From NCBI RefSeq assembly GCF_004402235.1, contig NZ_SOFS01000018.1:1-64000 (forward strand): a stretch of DNA of 64,000 nucleotides, in the 5' to 3' direction. Source of the stretch: Cryobacterium glucosi (lineage in GTDB: Bacteria > Actinomycetota > Actinomycetes > Actinomycetales > Microbacteriaceae). Below are positions 8,439 through 16,157 of this stretch, one piece after another. A program made the translations under genes and the position numbers. The stretch's first letter is position 1; every line of letters begins with the position of its first letter. The notes below the pieces were generated by a model, which worked only from the letters and a program-made list of their open reading frames with translations, was not told the origin of the DNA and made no database searches.

Positions 8439-9566
8439 CTAGTGGGAGCCGGGGCGGAGGAGGCCGGCGGGGGTGCGGGTGAGGCGACCGGCGTCCAGGG
8501 CGAGGGCCAGGGCCGCGTCGAGACGGATGCCGACGGTTCCGCGGGTGCTCCGCCCGCCGAAGAAGGCGAGGGCCTCCCGCTTGAGCTCAGTGTCGTCGAT
8601 GCCGGCGGCGGCCTCGGCCGCGCGGCGCATCGCGTTCGCGATCTCCGCGAGTGAGACATGCTCGAGGGATCGGGTGACGTCGGGCGGGGTGCGCCGGGCG
8701 CCCTGCCAACCGGTCGGGTCGATCGACTCGGGCCAGTAGAACGGCTCGTCGGCGCCGAGCGGCAGGTCCGCCGGCACACACCGCACGATCGACGCCGCCC
8801 GAGCCTGGTTCACCCGGTCGAGCCCGAACGCCGCCGCGACGAGCTTGATCAGCCGGGCGCTGTGGATCGGACCCTCGGCCGTGACCGCCGCACGGATGGC
8901 GGACTGCACCTTCGCCGCGGCCGCCGCTCGCGGCAAGGCGTCGAGCACGTCGACCGTGCCAAGACGCCCGGGGGACCACTCGGCGTAGTCGAGCGCGAGG
9001 GAACTCGTGGACGCACGGCTGTTGGCCAACGGCACAATCGTGGCGGACACCGCGCGGGATGCGACGAGTACCTCGGGTGCATCCCGTGGCGTTTCGGTGA
9101 TGGTTGCTGCGGGCTCGACGTCCGCGGGGAGGTCCAGCTCCCTGGCCACGTCGGCCGCGGCTGCAGCTTCAGTCGCGGCCTCGACCGCCGCCCCGAGCCG
9201 GGCGACCGTCTCGTCGCGGTGGTGCAGCCACTCGGGCAGCCAGACCCGCTCGACGCCCGGCCAGCGCATGATGCCCTGCAGCACGTCCACGGGCAGGCCG
9301 TCGCGGTCGGAGACCGTGCGCCGCGCACGCCAGTTCGGCCCGTCGAGCAGCACGGCGACGAGCGGCCGACTCGGGTCCGTCGCCGAGGCGAGGCTGAGGT
9401 CCACCCGGAAGTCGGAGAGCCCGACGTCGGTCTGCACGACGTGCCCCGCGGCGCGGAGCGCGGCCGCGATGTCGTCGCGGTGCCGGTCCACGGTGGACGT
9501 GCGGCGGACATCCGTGCTCAACGCCTCGGCGCCCGCGCCCGCCATCTCGAGGTAGGCCTTGAGGTG
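8439..9566 (-). pseudogene. C-terminal remnant of a DUF3320 / REase-fold helicase
   Basis: Residues from KHLKAYLEMAGAG onward match the end of the large DUF4011-AAA-DUF3320 superfamily 1 helicase-like proteins. There is a PD-(D/E)XK-like segment (VGLSDFRVDLSLA, VAVLLDGPNW, RDGLPVDVLQGIMRWPGVERVWLPEWL), then a DUF3320 winged region (IHSARLIKLVAAAFGLDRV). Family members normally run well over 1,000 residues, with ATPase motifs in front; none are present here. The frame can be read back to 9614, but the sequence before KHLK belongs to another small gene. The remaining frame is intact for about 375 codons, so decay is recent or the piece is retained. A functional stand-alone product cannot be excluded. 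Confidence 0.6.
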
Positions 9567-9567
9567 T

Positions 9568-9681
9568 TTAGACGGCGACCGGAATCTTGGGCTTGACCCC
9601 GGCATCGCGCGCAACGATTGCTCGAAGACTGTGAGTAGCGGCTTCTCGAGTTGGGTACTTGATCTTGGTACAGACGGCCAT
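9568..9681 (-). CDS. Small protein (37 aa), possibly 3'-truncated
   Basis: A short reading frame with AAGGAG nine bases before its ATG encodes MAVCTKIKYPTREAATHSLR, ending GVKPKIPVAV. The motif KIKYPTREAA resembles small actinobacterial proteins that normally continue into a Cys-x-x-Cys...WHLT tail. Here a stop comes just where that tail would begin, and the following bases belong to the DUF3320 remnant in a different frame. It is therefore either an intact mini-protein or the 5' part of a gene cut by the same deletion. The RBS and codon use support real translation. Confidence 0.45.
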   Translation of the reverse strand: MAVCTKIKYPTREAATHSLRAIVARDAGVKPKIPVAV

Positions 9682-9918
9682 CACGGCGAGCTCCTTGTAG
9701 GAAAGATTGCTCGCGTGGCACATATCCACACTTGGCCTCGCCTTAAAGGACGAGGGCCCTGGAACCGTAGAAGACGGTTGATTGAAGCATAGAGGGAGAT
9801 GCGCGTTTCGGCGTGACGAGCGAGATGACGTTGAGGAGTGTCTTCATGGTGCTGTCGAGCGCCTCGGGTCGTGCGCTGCGGCGCGGACCTGAGCGCGCCA
9901 CAGCTGCACTACCGGCGG

Positions 9919-10392
9919 TTATGCGGTGTACGCGACGGCCACGTCGAGAATCCACGTCACGCCGAACGCGTCGGTGAGCATGCCGAATCCGGGGCTCCAG
10001 GCGGATGCCGCGAGCGGCTCCACGATGGAGGCCCCGGACGAGAGCGCGGCCCAGTATCCCTGCACCTCGTCGAGCGTGTCGCCGCGGACGGAGACGAAGA
10101 ACGGCTGGTCGGTGATCGTGACGCCGTTCTCGCGGCGGGTCGAGCCGGCCACGCTCGCCGCGCCGGCCGTGCCGCCCGCCTGGCCGGCGATGTCGTACGC
10201 CATCACCCGGAAGCCGGCCTGCGTCTCGATCTGCCCGAAGACGACGTTCGCGGCCCCGGGAGCGTCCTGGGGCATCCCGAAGTCACCGTAGGTCGCGATC
10301 GTGACCCGGCCGCCGAAGACGGACTGGTAGAACTCGAGAGCCGCTCGGGCGTCGCCGCGGAAGTTGAGGTGCGTGGTGGTCGTGATGCTCAT
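9919..10392 (-). CDS. VOC family protein (PhnB/glyoxalase-like)
   Basis: 157 residues starting MSITTTTHLNFRGDARAALEFYQSVFGG, the classic N-terminus of the PhnB-like branch of the vicinal-oxygen-chelate fold. The second half has VTITDQPFFVSVRGDTLDEVQGYWAAL and ends MLTDAFGVTWILDV. The ATG at 10392 has TAGGAG five bases upstream; the longer frame to 10431 has no support. Reaction unknown; members bind metal and act on small electrophiles or antibiotics. It is divergent from a WYL regulator 100 bases away, which probably controls it. Confidence 0.85.
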   Translation of the reverse strand: MSITTTTHLNFRGDARAALEFYQSVFGGRVTIATYGDFGMPQDAPGAANVVFGQIETQAGFRVMAYDIAGQAGGTAGAASVAGSTRRENGVTITDQPFFVSVRGDTLDEVQGYWAALSSGASIVEPLAASAWSPGFGMLTDAFGVTWILDVAVAYTA

Positions 10393-10479
10393 GTCTGCTC
10401 CTAGTGAACGGTGCCGGGCGGGTCCCGACAACGGTCACACTGGCATCCGTCTAGGACAGCTTTGGTCCTCGACTCGAAC

Positions 10480-10485
10480 TACGAT
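10480..10485 (+). promoter_or_regulatory. -10 box of a leaderless promoter for the WYL regulator
   Basis: TACGAT lies exactly six bases before the ATG at 10492, which puts the transcription start at or next to the initiation codon. No RBS is present. An AGGAC...GTCCT inverted repeat (10453-10469) lies just upstream and is a candidate operator. The -35 is weak. Confidence 0.5.
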
Positions 10486-10491
10486 CGAGGC

Positions 10492-11472
10492 ATGACGACG
10501 ACCACCGCGCGGCTCCTGAAGCTGCTGTCGCTGCTCCAGACCCGGCGCGACTGGCCCGGCGCCCTGCTCGCCGAACGGCTGGACATCAGCCATCGCACGG
10601 TGCGCCGCGACGTCGACCGGCTCCGCGAGCTGGGCTACCGCATCCAGGCGACCATGGGCCCCGACGGCGGCTACCGGCTCGACGCCGGAAGCGAGCTGCC
10701 GCCGCTCCTCTTCGACGACGACCAGGTCGTCGCGCTCGCCGTGGCCCTCCAGATGGCCGTCGTCACCGGAGCGGGGATCGAGGAGGCGGCCCTGCGGGCG
10801 CTCACCACCGTGCGGCAGGTGATGCCGTCCCGGCTGCGCCACCGCCTGGACGCCCTCGACTTCACGACCGTCCCGCGCCCGGGCGACGGCCCCGCTGTTG
10901 AGGTCTCAGCGGATGTCCTCCTCGCCCTTTCCGCGGCGGTCCGCGCCCGCGAGGTGCTCCGGTTCGACTACGCGAGCGCGGAGCCGGGAGGCGACGACAC
11001 CGGACCGCGGCCGCCTCGTCGGGTCGAGCCGCACCACCTCGTCACGTCCCACGGCCGCTGGTACCTCGTCGCGTGGGACCTCGAGCGCGACGACTGGCGG
11101 ATCTTCCGCGCCGACCGCATAACCCCGCGCACCCCGACGGGACCCCGCTTCACGGCGCGCGAGCTCCCGGGCCGCGATGCGAAGGGCTACGTCTCGGCCC
11201 GCTTCAAGGGATCGGCCGAGACGAACGCGTGGCCGTGCACCGGAACGGTCGTGCTGCACCTTGACGCTCGTGCCGTTCTCCCGTTCGCCGGCGATGGCGT
11301 CGTCGAGTCCCTCGGCCCCGACCAGTGCCGGTTCACCGCCGGATCCTGGTCCTGGGTCGCCCTCGCCGCCTCCCTCAACCGTTTCGACACCGACATCGAC
11401 GTGGTCGGCCCGCCGGAACTGACCGAAGCCTTCGCACGCCTCGCCGCACGGAACGCGGCCACGTCTCGATAG
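10492..11472 (+). CDS. HTH-11 / WYL-domain transcriptional regulator
   Basis: 326 residues. The N-terminal DeoR-type winged helix (TTARLLKLLSLLQTRRDWPG, LDISHRTVRRDVDRLRELGY) binds DNA. The WYL ligand-sensing domain spans about 135-230, with VEPHHLVTSHGRWYLVAWDLERDDWRIF in place of the canonical WYL triad, and a WCX-like C-terminal domain follows. The ATG at 10492 is used because a -10-like box lies six bases upstream; an earlier in-frame start at 10411 would precede the promoter. It is probably the local regulator of the divergent VOC gene, as is common for YafY-type proteins. The ligand is unknown. Confidence 0.88.
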   Translation: MTTTTARLLKLLSLLQTRRDWPGALLAERLDISHRTVRRDVDRLRELGYRIQATMGPDGGYRLDAGSELPPLLFDDDQVVALAVALQMAVVTGAGIEEAALRALTTVRQVMPSRLRHRLDALDFTTVPRPGDGPAVEVSADVLLALSAAVRAREVLRFDYASAEPGGDDTGPRPPRRVEPHHLVTSHGRWYLVAWDLERDDWRIFRADRITPRTPTGPRFTARELPGRDAKGYVSARFKGSAETNAWPCTGTVVLHLDARAVLPFAGDGVVESLGPDQCRFTAGSWSWVALAASLNRFDTDIDVVGPPELTEAFARLAARNAATSR

Positions 11473-11707
11473 CCCGGTCGGACATCCATGCGCGGGGAGT
11501 CCCCGCGCCGCTCCCGACCTGGCCGTGAGCGGGCTGGGGCGCGACCGGGGAGGTCCGGCTCGCGGACGCATCCGTGCGCGCTGGCGCCGGCGCCCGTTTC
11601 GGCGGGCCGCGCCCGAAACGGCGGGCGCAGGCCGCGGAACCGGCGCGGGCGTGGCTCCCACACCGGCCTGGCCGCGGATGTGCTCGTACGCACCGCCGTG
11701 TTGCGAC

Positions 11708-11932
11708 ATGCGGACCTTTCCTCCGCGTATCGTGCCGGCGATCGTCGAGTTCAGCTACGGTGATCTCGCTAAATCCCCCCGCCGCGTCGGGAAACCACTT
11801 GAGCGCGAGCTCACCGGTTCGTGGAGTGCCCGCCGAGGTCCGTACCGGGTGCTTAACGACATCCACGAGGATGAGGCCCGGGTCATAATCCTCAGGGTGG
11901 ATCAGCGCGCGGACGGCTATCGCGCGCGGTAA
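11708..11932 (+). pseudogene. N-terminally truncated RelE/ParE-family toxin
   Basis: 74 codons. From RIVPAIVEFSYGDL the sequence matches the C-terminal two thirds of RelE-type mRNA interferases: KSPRRVGKPLERELTGSW, SARRGPYRVLNDIHEDE, ARVIILRVDQRADGYRAR. The usual beta-1/alpha-1 start (about 20 residues before PRRIVPA) is missing. Two positions that are usually Tyr and His in this tail read Asn (VLND) and Gln (VDQR). No RelB-like antitoxin is visible in the 235 bases upstream. This looks like a decayed, probably inactive toxin gene. Confidence 0.6.
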
Positions 11933-11949
11933 GCGTCGCGGCGTCGAGC

Positions 11950-12411
11950 CTATGCGACGACGGTCAAGGGTCCCTCGTCGGAGGTGGGGACCTCGAAGTT
12001 ATCGAAGTAGGCGGCAGCCAGGTCGTCTGTCAGCTGAACGCAATTCGCTTCGTGTCCCGCCCGCGCACGGACACGAGCCAGGGCCAGTTTTCGCGGCGTC
12101 GCCAAGTAGATCGTCTCCGGCTCGACACCCAGCGGCCGGAGGAGGGCGCGGTAGTCGTCGCGCATCCGTCGGGACCAGAAGGAGTAGTCCAGCACCACAT
12201 CCGCCTGCGACCTCACCAGGTCGAGAAGTCGCTGGCGCAGGTGGCTTTCGATCTCGAGCCGGACTTCCTCGGCCAGGGGCTGGGAGTGAATGCCACGACG
12301 CCAGGCCTCCTCATCGAAACTCAGCCTTGCCATACCGTCGACCTCGAGCGCGCGTGCAACCGTGGACTTACCTGAACCGGCCGGGCCACACATAAAGACG
12401 ACACGGACCAT
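11950..12411 (-). CDS. P-loop kinase-like ATPase (153 aa)
   Basis: Small AAA_33/zeta-toxin-like NTPase. The Walker A motif GPAGSGKST lies at residues 9-17. A SFDEEAWRRGI segment resembles the substrate lid, VVLDYSFWSRRMRDDYRALL supplies the DxSF-type catalytic strand, and ATPRKLALARVRAR gives the arginine-rich LID. Such proteins phosphorylate small molecules such as sugars, nucleosides or antibiotics; the substrate cannot be told. It stands alone, convergent with the RelE remnant. The short length and complete motifs argue it is intact. Confidence 0.8.
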   Translation of the reverse strand: MVRVVFMCGPAGSGKSTVARALEVDGMARLSFDEEAWRRGIHSQPLAEEVRLEIESHLRQRLLDLVRSQADVVLDYSFWSRRMRDDYRALLRPLGVEPETIYLATPRKLALARVRARAGHEANCVQLTDDLAAAYFDNFEVPTSDEGPLTVVA

Positions 12412-12468
12412 GCCGACGAGCCTAACCGCAACCGAACTACTCAGCGGACGACGGATTAGCGGACGTCT

Positions 12469-12488
12469 GATTCGGGCGTACCCGAATC
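12469..12488. repeat. Perfect palindrome in the intergenic gap
   Basis: GATTCGGG and CCCGAATC flank a CGTA centre. It sits upstream of the P-loop kinase gene and downstream of the TetR gene, so it could be an operator for the former or a terminator for the latter. There is no T tract. The rest of the 193-base gap shows nothing else. Confidence 0.4.
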
Positions 12489-12604
12489 ATGGAGGACAAC
12501 TTGATCGGGCTAAGAAGATCGGTTCGGGCGTGGGGAGCGACGAGTCGATCAGTTGGCGCCGACGGTCGCGCGTGCGACAGGCATCCGTGTGGTCGTACAG
12601 TGCT

Positions 12605-13195
12605 TTACCGGCCGGGCTGCGGGGTGCTGGTGTCCGTCCACTGGGTGAGGGCGACGATGAAGCCGTGGACCAGGCGTTCGAAGCTCCGGTTGATGTCTGC
12701 GCTCATGGCGAAGGACCCGCCGGTTTCAAAGGAGATGAACCCGTGCAGGGTGGACCGGAAGGCGCGGATCGCATCGATCGCGTCGTCGCCCTCGAGGTGG
12801 TACGCGGTGAGCACGTCGCTGATCAGCTGAACGATCGCGAGCGACACGGCTTCGTCCTCGAGGTCGCCCGGGGCGGGCATCCGATTGGCGGCCTCATACC
12901 GGGCGGGGTGCTGCAGCGCCCACTGGCGGTAGGCGTGCGACATGGCCGAAATGGCGTCCGCACCGGAGCGACCGACGGAGGCCCGCGCAAGCACCTCGCC
13001 CATGTCGCGTTTGGCGTGCACGGCGATGTCGCGGTGGAGGCCGGCCATCGAATCGATGTGCTTGTAGAGGGACGGCTGCCGAACGCCGAGACGCGCGGCC
13101 AGCGCGGCCAGGGTGAGCGAATTCAGACCGACTTCGTCGGCCATCACGGCCGCCTCTTCCGCAACCCGATCGCGGGTGAGCCCGACCCTAGGCAC
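12605..13195 (-). CDS. TetR family regulator with WHG-type C-terminal domain
   Basis: 196 residues, GTG start with GGAG upstream. The N-terminal helix-turn-helix is VAEEAAVMADEVGLNSLTLAALAARLGVRQPSLYKHIDSMAGLHRDI. The C-terminal ligand domain has YRQWALQHPARYEAA and FRSTLHGFISFETGGSFAM, typical of the TetR_C_33/WHG subfamily. It is divergent from an alpha/beta hydrolase gene, and two identical inverted operators lie between them, one over each promoter. It probably represses both genes until a hydrophobic ligand binds, perhaps the hydrolase substrate. Confidence 0.9.
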   Translation of the reverse strand: MPRVGLTRDRVAEEAAVMADEVGLNSLTLAALAARLGVRQPSLYKHIDSMAGLHRDIAVHAKRDMGEVLARASVGRSGADAISAMSHAYRQWALQHPARYEAANRMPAPGDLEDEAVSLAIVQLISDVLTAYHLEGDDAIDAIRAFRSTLHGFISFETGGSFAMSADINRSFERLVHGFIVALTQWTDTSTPQPGR

Positions 13196-13279
13196 GGGTC
13201 CGTGCTCCAGTCCTGGCGCTGAGGCGTGGTCGAACGAAAGCGGATGCTGTTTCCATGGGGCTAAGGATGACCTTCTTTC

Positions 13280-13299
13280 TGGCTAGTGTCAATAGCCAA
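13280..13299. promoter_or_regulatory. TetR operator copy 1 (TetR-gene side)
   Basis: A 20-base palindromic site, TGGCTA...TAGCCA, that is the exact reverse complement of the copy at 13357-13376. On the minus strand it contains TTGACA, a perfect -35 box for the TetR gene, so bound repressor would block RNA polymerase. Confidence 0.7.
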
Positions 13300-13356
13300 C
13301 CCGGCGCGCAGGCGACGCGGCCTGACCGGCCTGGGTGAAGCATCCACTTTTCGAAT

Positions 13357-13377
13357 TTGGCTATTGACACTAGCCAA
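13357..13377. promoter_or_regulatory. TetR operator copy 2 (hydrolase side)
   Basis: Seven-base arms TTGGCTA and TAGCCAA flank TTGACAC. The central TTGACA (13364-13369) doubles as the -35 box of the hydrolase promoter. It is identical to copy 1 in inverted orientation; the centres are about 77 bases apart. Confidence 0.75.
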
Positions 13378-13392
13378 AAGGGGATGCATAGT
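13364..13392 (+). promoter_or_regulatory. Hydrolase promoter, leaderless
   Basis: TTGACA (13364-13369), a 17-base spacer, then CATAGT (13387-13392). The ATG at 13399 follows six bases later with no RBS, so the mRNA should begin at or beside the start codon. Confidence 0.7.
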
Positions 13393-13398
13393 AGCTGC

Positions 13399-14232
13399 AT
13401 GACCTCCTCCTCTGCAGCTTCTGCCTCGTCGACTCAGTACCTCGCCCGCCCCGAGGGGCGCATCGCCTATGACCTCCAGGGCGCCGGACCGCTTCTCGTT
13501 CTCGTGCCCGGCATGGGCGAGTTGCGGTCCTCCTATCGCTTCCTGGCCCCCGCGTTGGTCGCCGCCGGCTACTCGGTGGCGACCACCGACCTCCGGGGGC
13601 ACGGCGACAGCGACACCTCCTTCTCCTCCTACGGCGACATCGAGACCGCGGGCGACATCCAGGCCCTGATCGCGCAGCTCGGCCGACCGGCGGTGGTCGT
13701 CGGCAACTCCCTTGCCGCCGGAGCCGCCGTCATCGTCGCCGCGGAGCATCCTGCTCAGGTCGACGGTCTGGTTCTGGTCGGCCCGTTCGTGCGGAACCCG
13801 CCGACGAACGTGTTCACTCGCGGGCTGTTCCGCGTGATGATGGCCCCGCTCTGGATCGCGCCCATGTGGAAGAGCTACATGCCCACCCTCTACGCCGGCC
13901 GGAAGCCCGACGATTTCGCGGAGTACCGCACGGCGGTCATCGCCAGCCTGAAGCGCAAGCCGCACGGAAAGGCCTTCTCGCTCACCACCCAGCAGACCAC
14001 CCACGACCCCGCCGAGGCGAAGCTCAGCGCGGTGACCGCCCCCACGCTCGTCATCATGGGCGACAAGGACCCCGACTTCAAAGACCCGGCCGCCGAGGCC
14101 CGTTTCGTAGCGGATGCCCTCCACGGCTCGGTCGTGATGGTCGCCGACGCCGGCCACTACCCCCAGGCCCAGCAGCCGGACGTCACCGCGGCTGCCATCC
14201 TCGGGTTCGTGAAGACCCTGCCCCGCGCCTAG
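13399..14232 (+). CDS. Alpha/beta hydrolase
   Basis: 277-residue alpha/beta-hydrolase-1 protein. After a Ser/Ala-rich start, it has the oxyanion strand LLVLVPGMGELRSSYRFL, the nucleophile elbow VVVGNSLAAGAA with Ser104, an acid loop TLVIMGDKDPDF and the catalytic His in DAGHYPQ. There is a cap region between. The start at 13399 is dictated by a promoter whose -10 box ends six bases upstream; earlier in-frame TTG and ATG codons lie in the operator and promoter. Control by the divergent TetR is strongly suggested. The natural substrate is unknown; ester or epoxide-like detoxification is inference. Confidence 0.9.
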   Translation: MTSSSAASASSTQYLARPEGRIAYDLQGAGPLLVLVPGMGELRSSYRFLAPALVAAGYSVATTDLRGHGDSDTSFSSYGDIETAGDIQALIAQLGRPAVVVGNSLAAGAAVIVAAEHPAQVDGLVLVGPFVRNPPTNVFTRGLFRVMMAPLWIAPMWKSYMPTLYAGRKPDDFAEYRTAVIASLKRKPHGKAFSLTTQQTTHDPAEAKLSAVTAPTLVIMGDKDPDFKDPAAEARFVADALHGSVVMVADAGHYPQAQQPDVTAAAILGFVKTLPRA

Positions 14233-14369
14233 GTCGGACTCTCTCCGGCGGACTCGCTGGCGCGCTGCCCGTAGGCGCCGGAGGTGAGGACGCGGAATGA
14301 GTCGGCGTGGGAGTCGCTCATCTCGCCTCCATTCTGCCGGGAGTCACTGGCGAAGGCCATGGCCCGTGG

Positions 14370-14744
14370 CTAGCTGACGAGCGACTCCTTGCGCGTGAAA
14401 CCGGAGAAGGGCCGCATGTAGGTCGAGCCGAAGCCGTCGAGGATTTCCTTCGCCGCGGCATCCGGTGTGCCGAACACGACGAAGCCCGTGATGTCGACGC
14501 CGTCGAGGAAGCGCTCGGCGAACTGGGGGAAGACCGTCGTGACGTGGCTGACGACAGCCGCTGAGTCTCGATACATTTCAAGAATGTGCACCACGGTCTC
14601 GTCGTCGCTGACGCTGTAGTCGTAGATGAGCGAGCCCTCTTCGGCCTTCGTCGCTGCCACGAGCGGCTCGATTGCTTCGGTGAAGTCCTGGAACTTGCCC
14701 GGCTTCACGTCGCAGGTCACTAGCCAGTAGATTTCTTCGCGCAT
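14370..14744 (-). CDS. Antibiotic-biosynthesis-monooxygenase (ABM/YgiN-like) protein
   Basis: 124-residue ferredoxin-like dimeric fold. MREEIYWLVTCDVKPGKFQDF is strand 1 and helix 1. The middle EEGSLIYDYSVSDDETVVHILEMYRDSAAVVSHV is the diagnostic ABM segment. The tail (GFGSTYMRPFSGFTRKE) is longer than in the minimal family. The ATG at 14744 has a GAGAGG-type RBS; frames further upstream show no protein-like sequence. Family members oxidise quinols or act as small-molecule mono-oxygenases without cofactor. It has no obvious partner. Confidence 0.82.
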   Translation of the reverse strand: MREEIYWLVTCDVKPGKFQDFTEAIEPLVAATKAEEGSLIYDYSVSDDETVVHILEMYRDSAAVVSHVTTVFPQFAERFLDGVDITGFVVFGTPDAAAKEILDGFGSTYMRPFSGFTRKESLVS

Positions 14745-14997
14745 GGTCGTTGCCTCTCTCGATGCCTCACTCGGTGGATCCGTTGCGGTCTGGGCGCCAG
14801 AACAACCCGTCACGCCTTGGTCCGAACTATCGAGACCGATGCTAGAGCGCACGAACAGCCGGTCGCGGAGAGTGTCGAGTATCTGAACACCCGGGCCGAT
14901 GCTCCGCACGACGCGGCGCTCGTGGTCTGTGCCGGGCGGGCGTGGTGTGGGTCGGGTGCGTTCGCGGTGGCGTCGGGGGATGCCCGTGGCCACGCCG

Positions 14998-15026
14998 TTG
15001 AAGGCTCGTTGCTCGCGGGCTATGGT
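14998..15026 (+). promoter_or_regulatory. Sigma-70-type promoter for the dodecin operon
   Basis: TTGAAG (14998-15003), an exact 17-base spacer, TATGGT (15021-15026). A GAACCCG...CGGGTTC inverted repeat (15031-15058) lies at the start of the transcript and may be an operator or leader hairpin. The rest of the 339-base gap 14745-15083 holds nothing I recognise. Confidence 0.55.
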
Positions 15027-15083
15027 CGGAGAACCCGAGGCGAGGACGCCGCGGGTTCGGCACGAAGGTGGAGGGAACAAGCG

Positions 15084-15314
15084 ATGACGAATCACACGTA
15101 CCGCGTCACGGAGATTGTCGGGACGTCGCCGGACGGAACGGATGCGGCCATCCGCAGCGGACTCGAGCGCGCGACCCGCACGCTGCGCAACGTGGACTGG
15201 TTCGAGGTGGTGGGCACCCGCGGGCACGTGGAGGACGGCGTGATTCACCACTTCCAGGTGACGCTCAAGGTCGGCTTCCGGCTGGACGACGCCGATGAGG
15301 TCGCCGATTCATGA
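15084..15314 (+). CDS. Dodecin flavin-binding protein
   Basis: 76 residues: HTYRVTEIVGTSPDGTDAAI, SGLERATRTLRNVDWFEVV and GTRGHVEDGVIHHFQVTLKV, which is the full dodecin signature. Dodecins assemble into hollow dodecamers that store or buffer FMN, FAD or coenzyme A; the Trp in NVDWFEV is the ring-stacking residue. GGAGGG lies upstream of the ATG. It overlaps the next gene by ATGA, so both are made together. Length is normal for the family. Confidence 0.93.
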   Translation: MTNHTYRVTEIVGTSPDGTDAAIRSGLERATRTLRNVDWFEVVGTRGHVEDGVIHHFQVTLKVGFRLDDADEVADS

Positions 15315-15649
15315 CCAAGTACCTCATCTCCTTCCCGAGCGACGCGATGGTAGTCACGGATGAGGAGTTCCCGGTCGTTGTCGTCGACTCCCATGCCGTG
15401 GTCGCTGAGGCGAAGGCGGCCGGCGTCTGGGTCTTCGGCGGGGGGATCGACGAGGGCGTTGCTCCGGTGCTCGTGGCCGCCGATGGCGTCTTGAGCTCCG
15501 AGCTGTATCCGGGCTCGGACCTCACGGGCGGGTTCACCGTGCTGGAGCTGCCGACCCGGGAGGATGCGGTCGAGTGGGCGCGGAGGATCGCGGTGGCCTG
15601 CCGGTGCGCGCAGGAACTCCGCGAGTTCGGGTACGACCCGGAGAGCTAG
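15311..15649 (+). CDS. YCII-related domain protein
   Basis: 112 residues: MTKYLISFPSDAMVVTDEEF, VVDSHAVVAEAKAAGVWVFGGGI and TGGFTVLELPTREDAVEWARRIA. This is the DGPF/YCII dimeric ferredoxin-like fold, in which VFGGGI and EL-PTREDA are the usual landmarks. It contains two Cys (ACRCAQ) in the last helix. It is coupled to dodecin by a four-base overlap. The role is unknown; homologues often accompany sigma-factor or stress genes. No active-site claim is made. Confidence 0.82.
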   Translation: MTKYLISFPSDAMVVTDEEFPVVVVDSHAVVAEAKAAGVWVFGGGIDEGVAPVLVAADGVLSSELYPGSDLTGGFTVLELPTREDAVEWARRIAVACRCAQELREFGYDPES

Positions 15650-15733
15650 GGGCGCCGGGCCTCGAGGTCGGCGGGAGTGGCGGCATCGACCGGGCGTCGA
15701 GACCCAGTTGTCGGCCGGCATCCGCTCGCGCCG

Positions 15734-15747
15734 GTAACGTGTGTTAC
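15734..15747. promoter_or_regulatory. Candidate PadR operator
   Basis: GTAAC-GTGT-GTTAC, a perfect palindrome apart from its centre, 60 bases upstream of the PadR start. Its location over the probable promoter of the operon suggests autoregulation. The assignment to PadR is inference. Confidence 0.5.
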
Positions 15748-15806
15748 CTTGTAGTTGGCATAACAAGCAACCGGGTGTGACACGGTACACGACGCGAGGC
15801 GGGACC

Positions 15807-16157
15807 ATGGCGATTGAGGGCGAGGCGATTCCGTCTCAACTGCGCAAGGGCGTGGTCGAGCTCGCCGTGCTCGCCCTGCTGCACCGGGGCGAGGCGTACG
15901 GCGCCGAGATCGTCGACCGGCTCGTCCAGTACCCGGGCCTCGCCATCAGCGCCGGCACCGCGTACCCGCTGCTGAACCGGCTGAAGAAGACCGGCCTGAT
16001 CACCTCGGAGTGGCAGGAATCGCCCGTCGGCCCGCCGCGCAAGTACTACCGGCTGTCGCCCGCCGGCGAGCGGGCCTTCGTCGCGATGACGAAGGTGTGG
16101 ACCGCGATGAGCGCCGACCTGACCGACCTCCTGGGAAAGGACGCGACCCGTGCGTGA
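15807..16157 (+). CDS. PadR family transcriptional regulator
   Basis: 116 residues. The winged helix is LRKGVVELAVLALLHRGEAYGAEIVDRL, then ISAGTAYPLLNRLKKTGLITSEWQESPVGPPRKYYRLSPAGERAF, the PadR signature. A short C-terminal helix follows (PadR-s1 subtype). The ATG at 15807 is preceded by GAGGCGGG; an upstream frame start lies within the promoter region. First gene of a five-gene operon with overlapping stops and starts, so it probably represses its own operon, including the ABC exporter. Confidence 0.92.
   Translation: MAIEGEAIPSQLRKGVVELAVLALLHRGEAYGAEIVDRLVQYPGLAISAGTAYPLLNRLKKTGLITSEWQESPVGPPRKYYRLSPAGERAFVAMTKVWTAMSADLTDLLGKDATRA

Noticed and set aside
9743..9955. 70-codon minus-strand frame upstream of the VOC gene
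   Set aside because: No RBS, no recognisable pattern, and it overlaps the 3' end of the VOC gene; a small AACCGT/ACGGTT hairpin (9763-9779) is the only structure there.
11525..11707. N-terminal extension of the RelE remnant (61 more codons in frame)
   Set aside because: Arg/Ala-rich without similarity to any RelE N-terminus; the meaningful sequence begins near 11708.
12605..13222. Plus-strand open frame overlapping the TetR gene
   Set aside because: Shadow of the TetR frame; no motif, while the minus strand has an intact TetR protein and matching operators.
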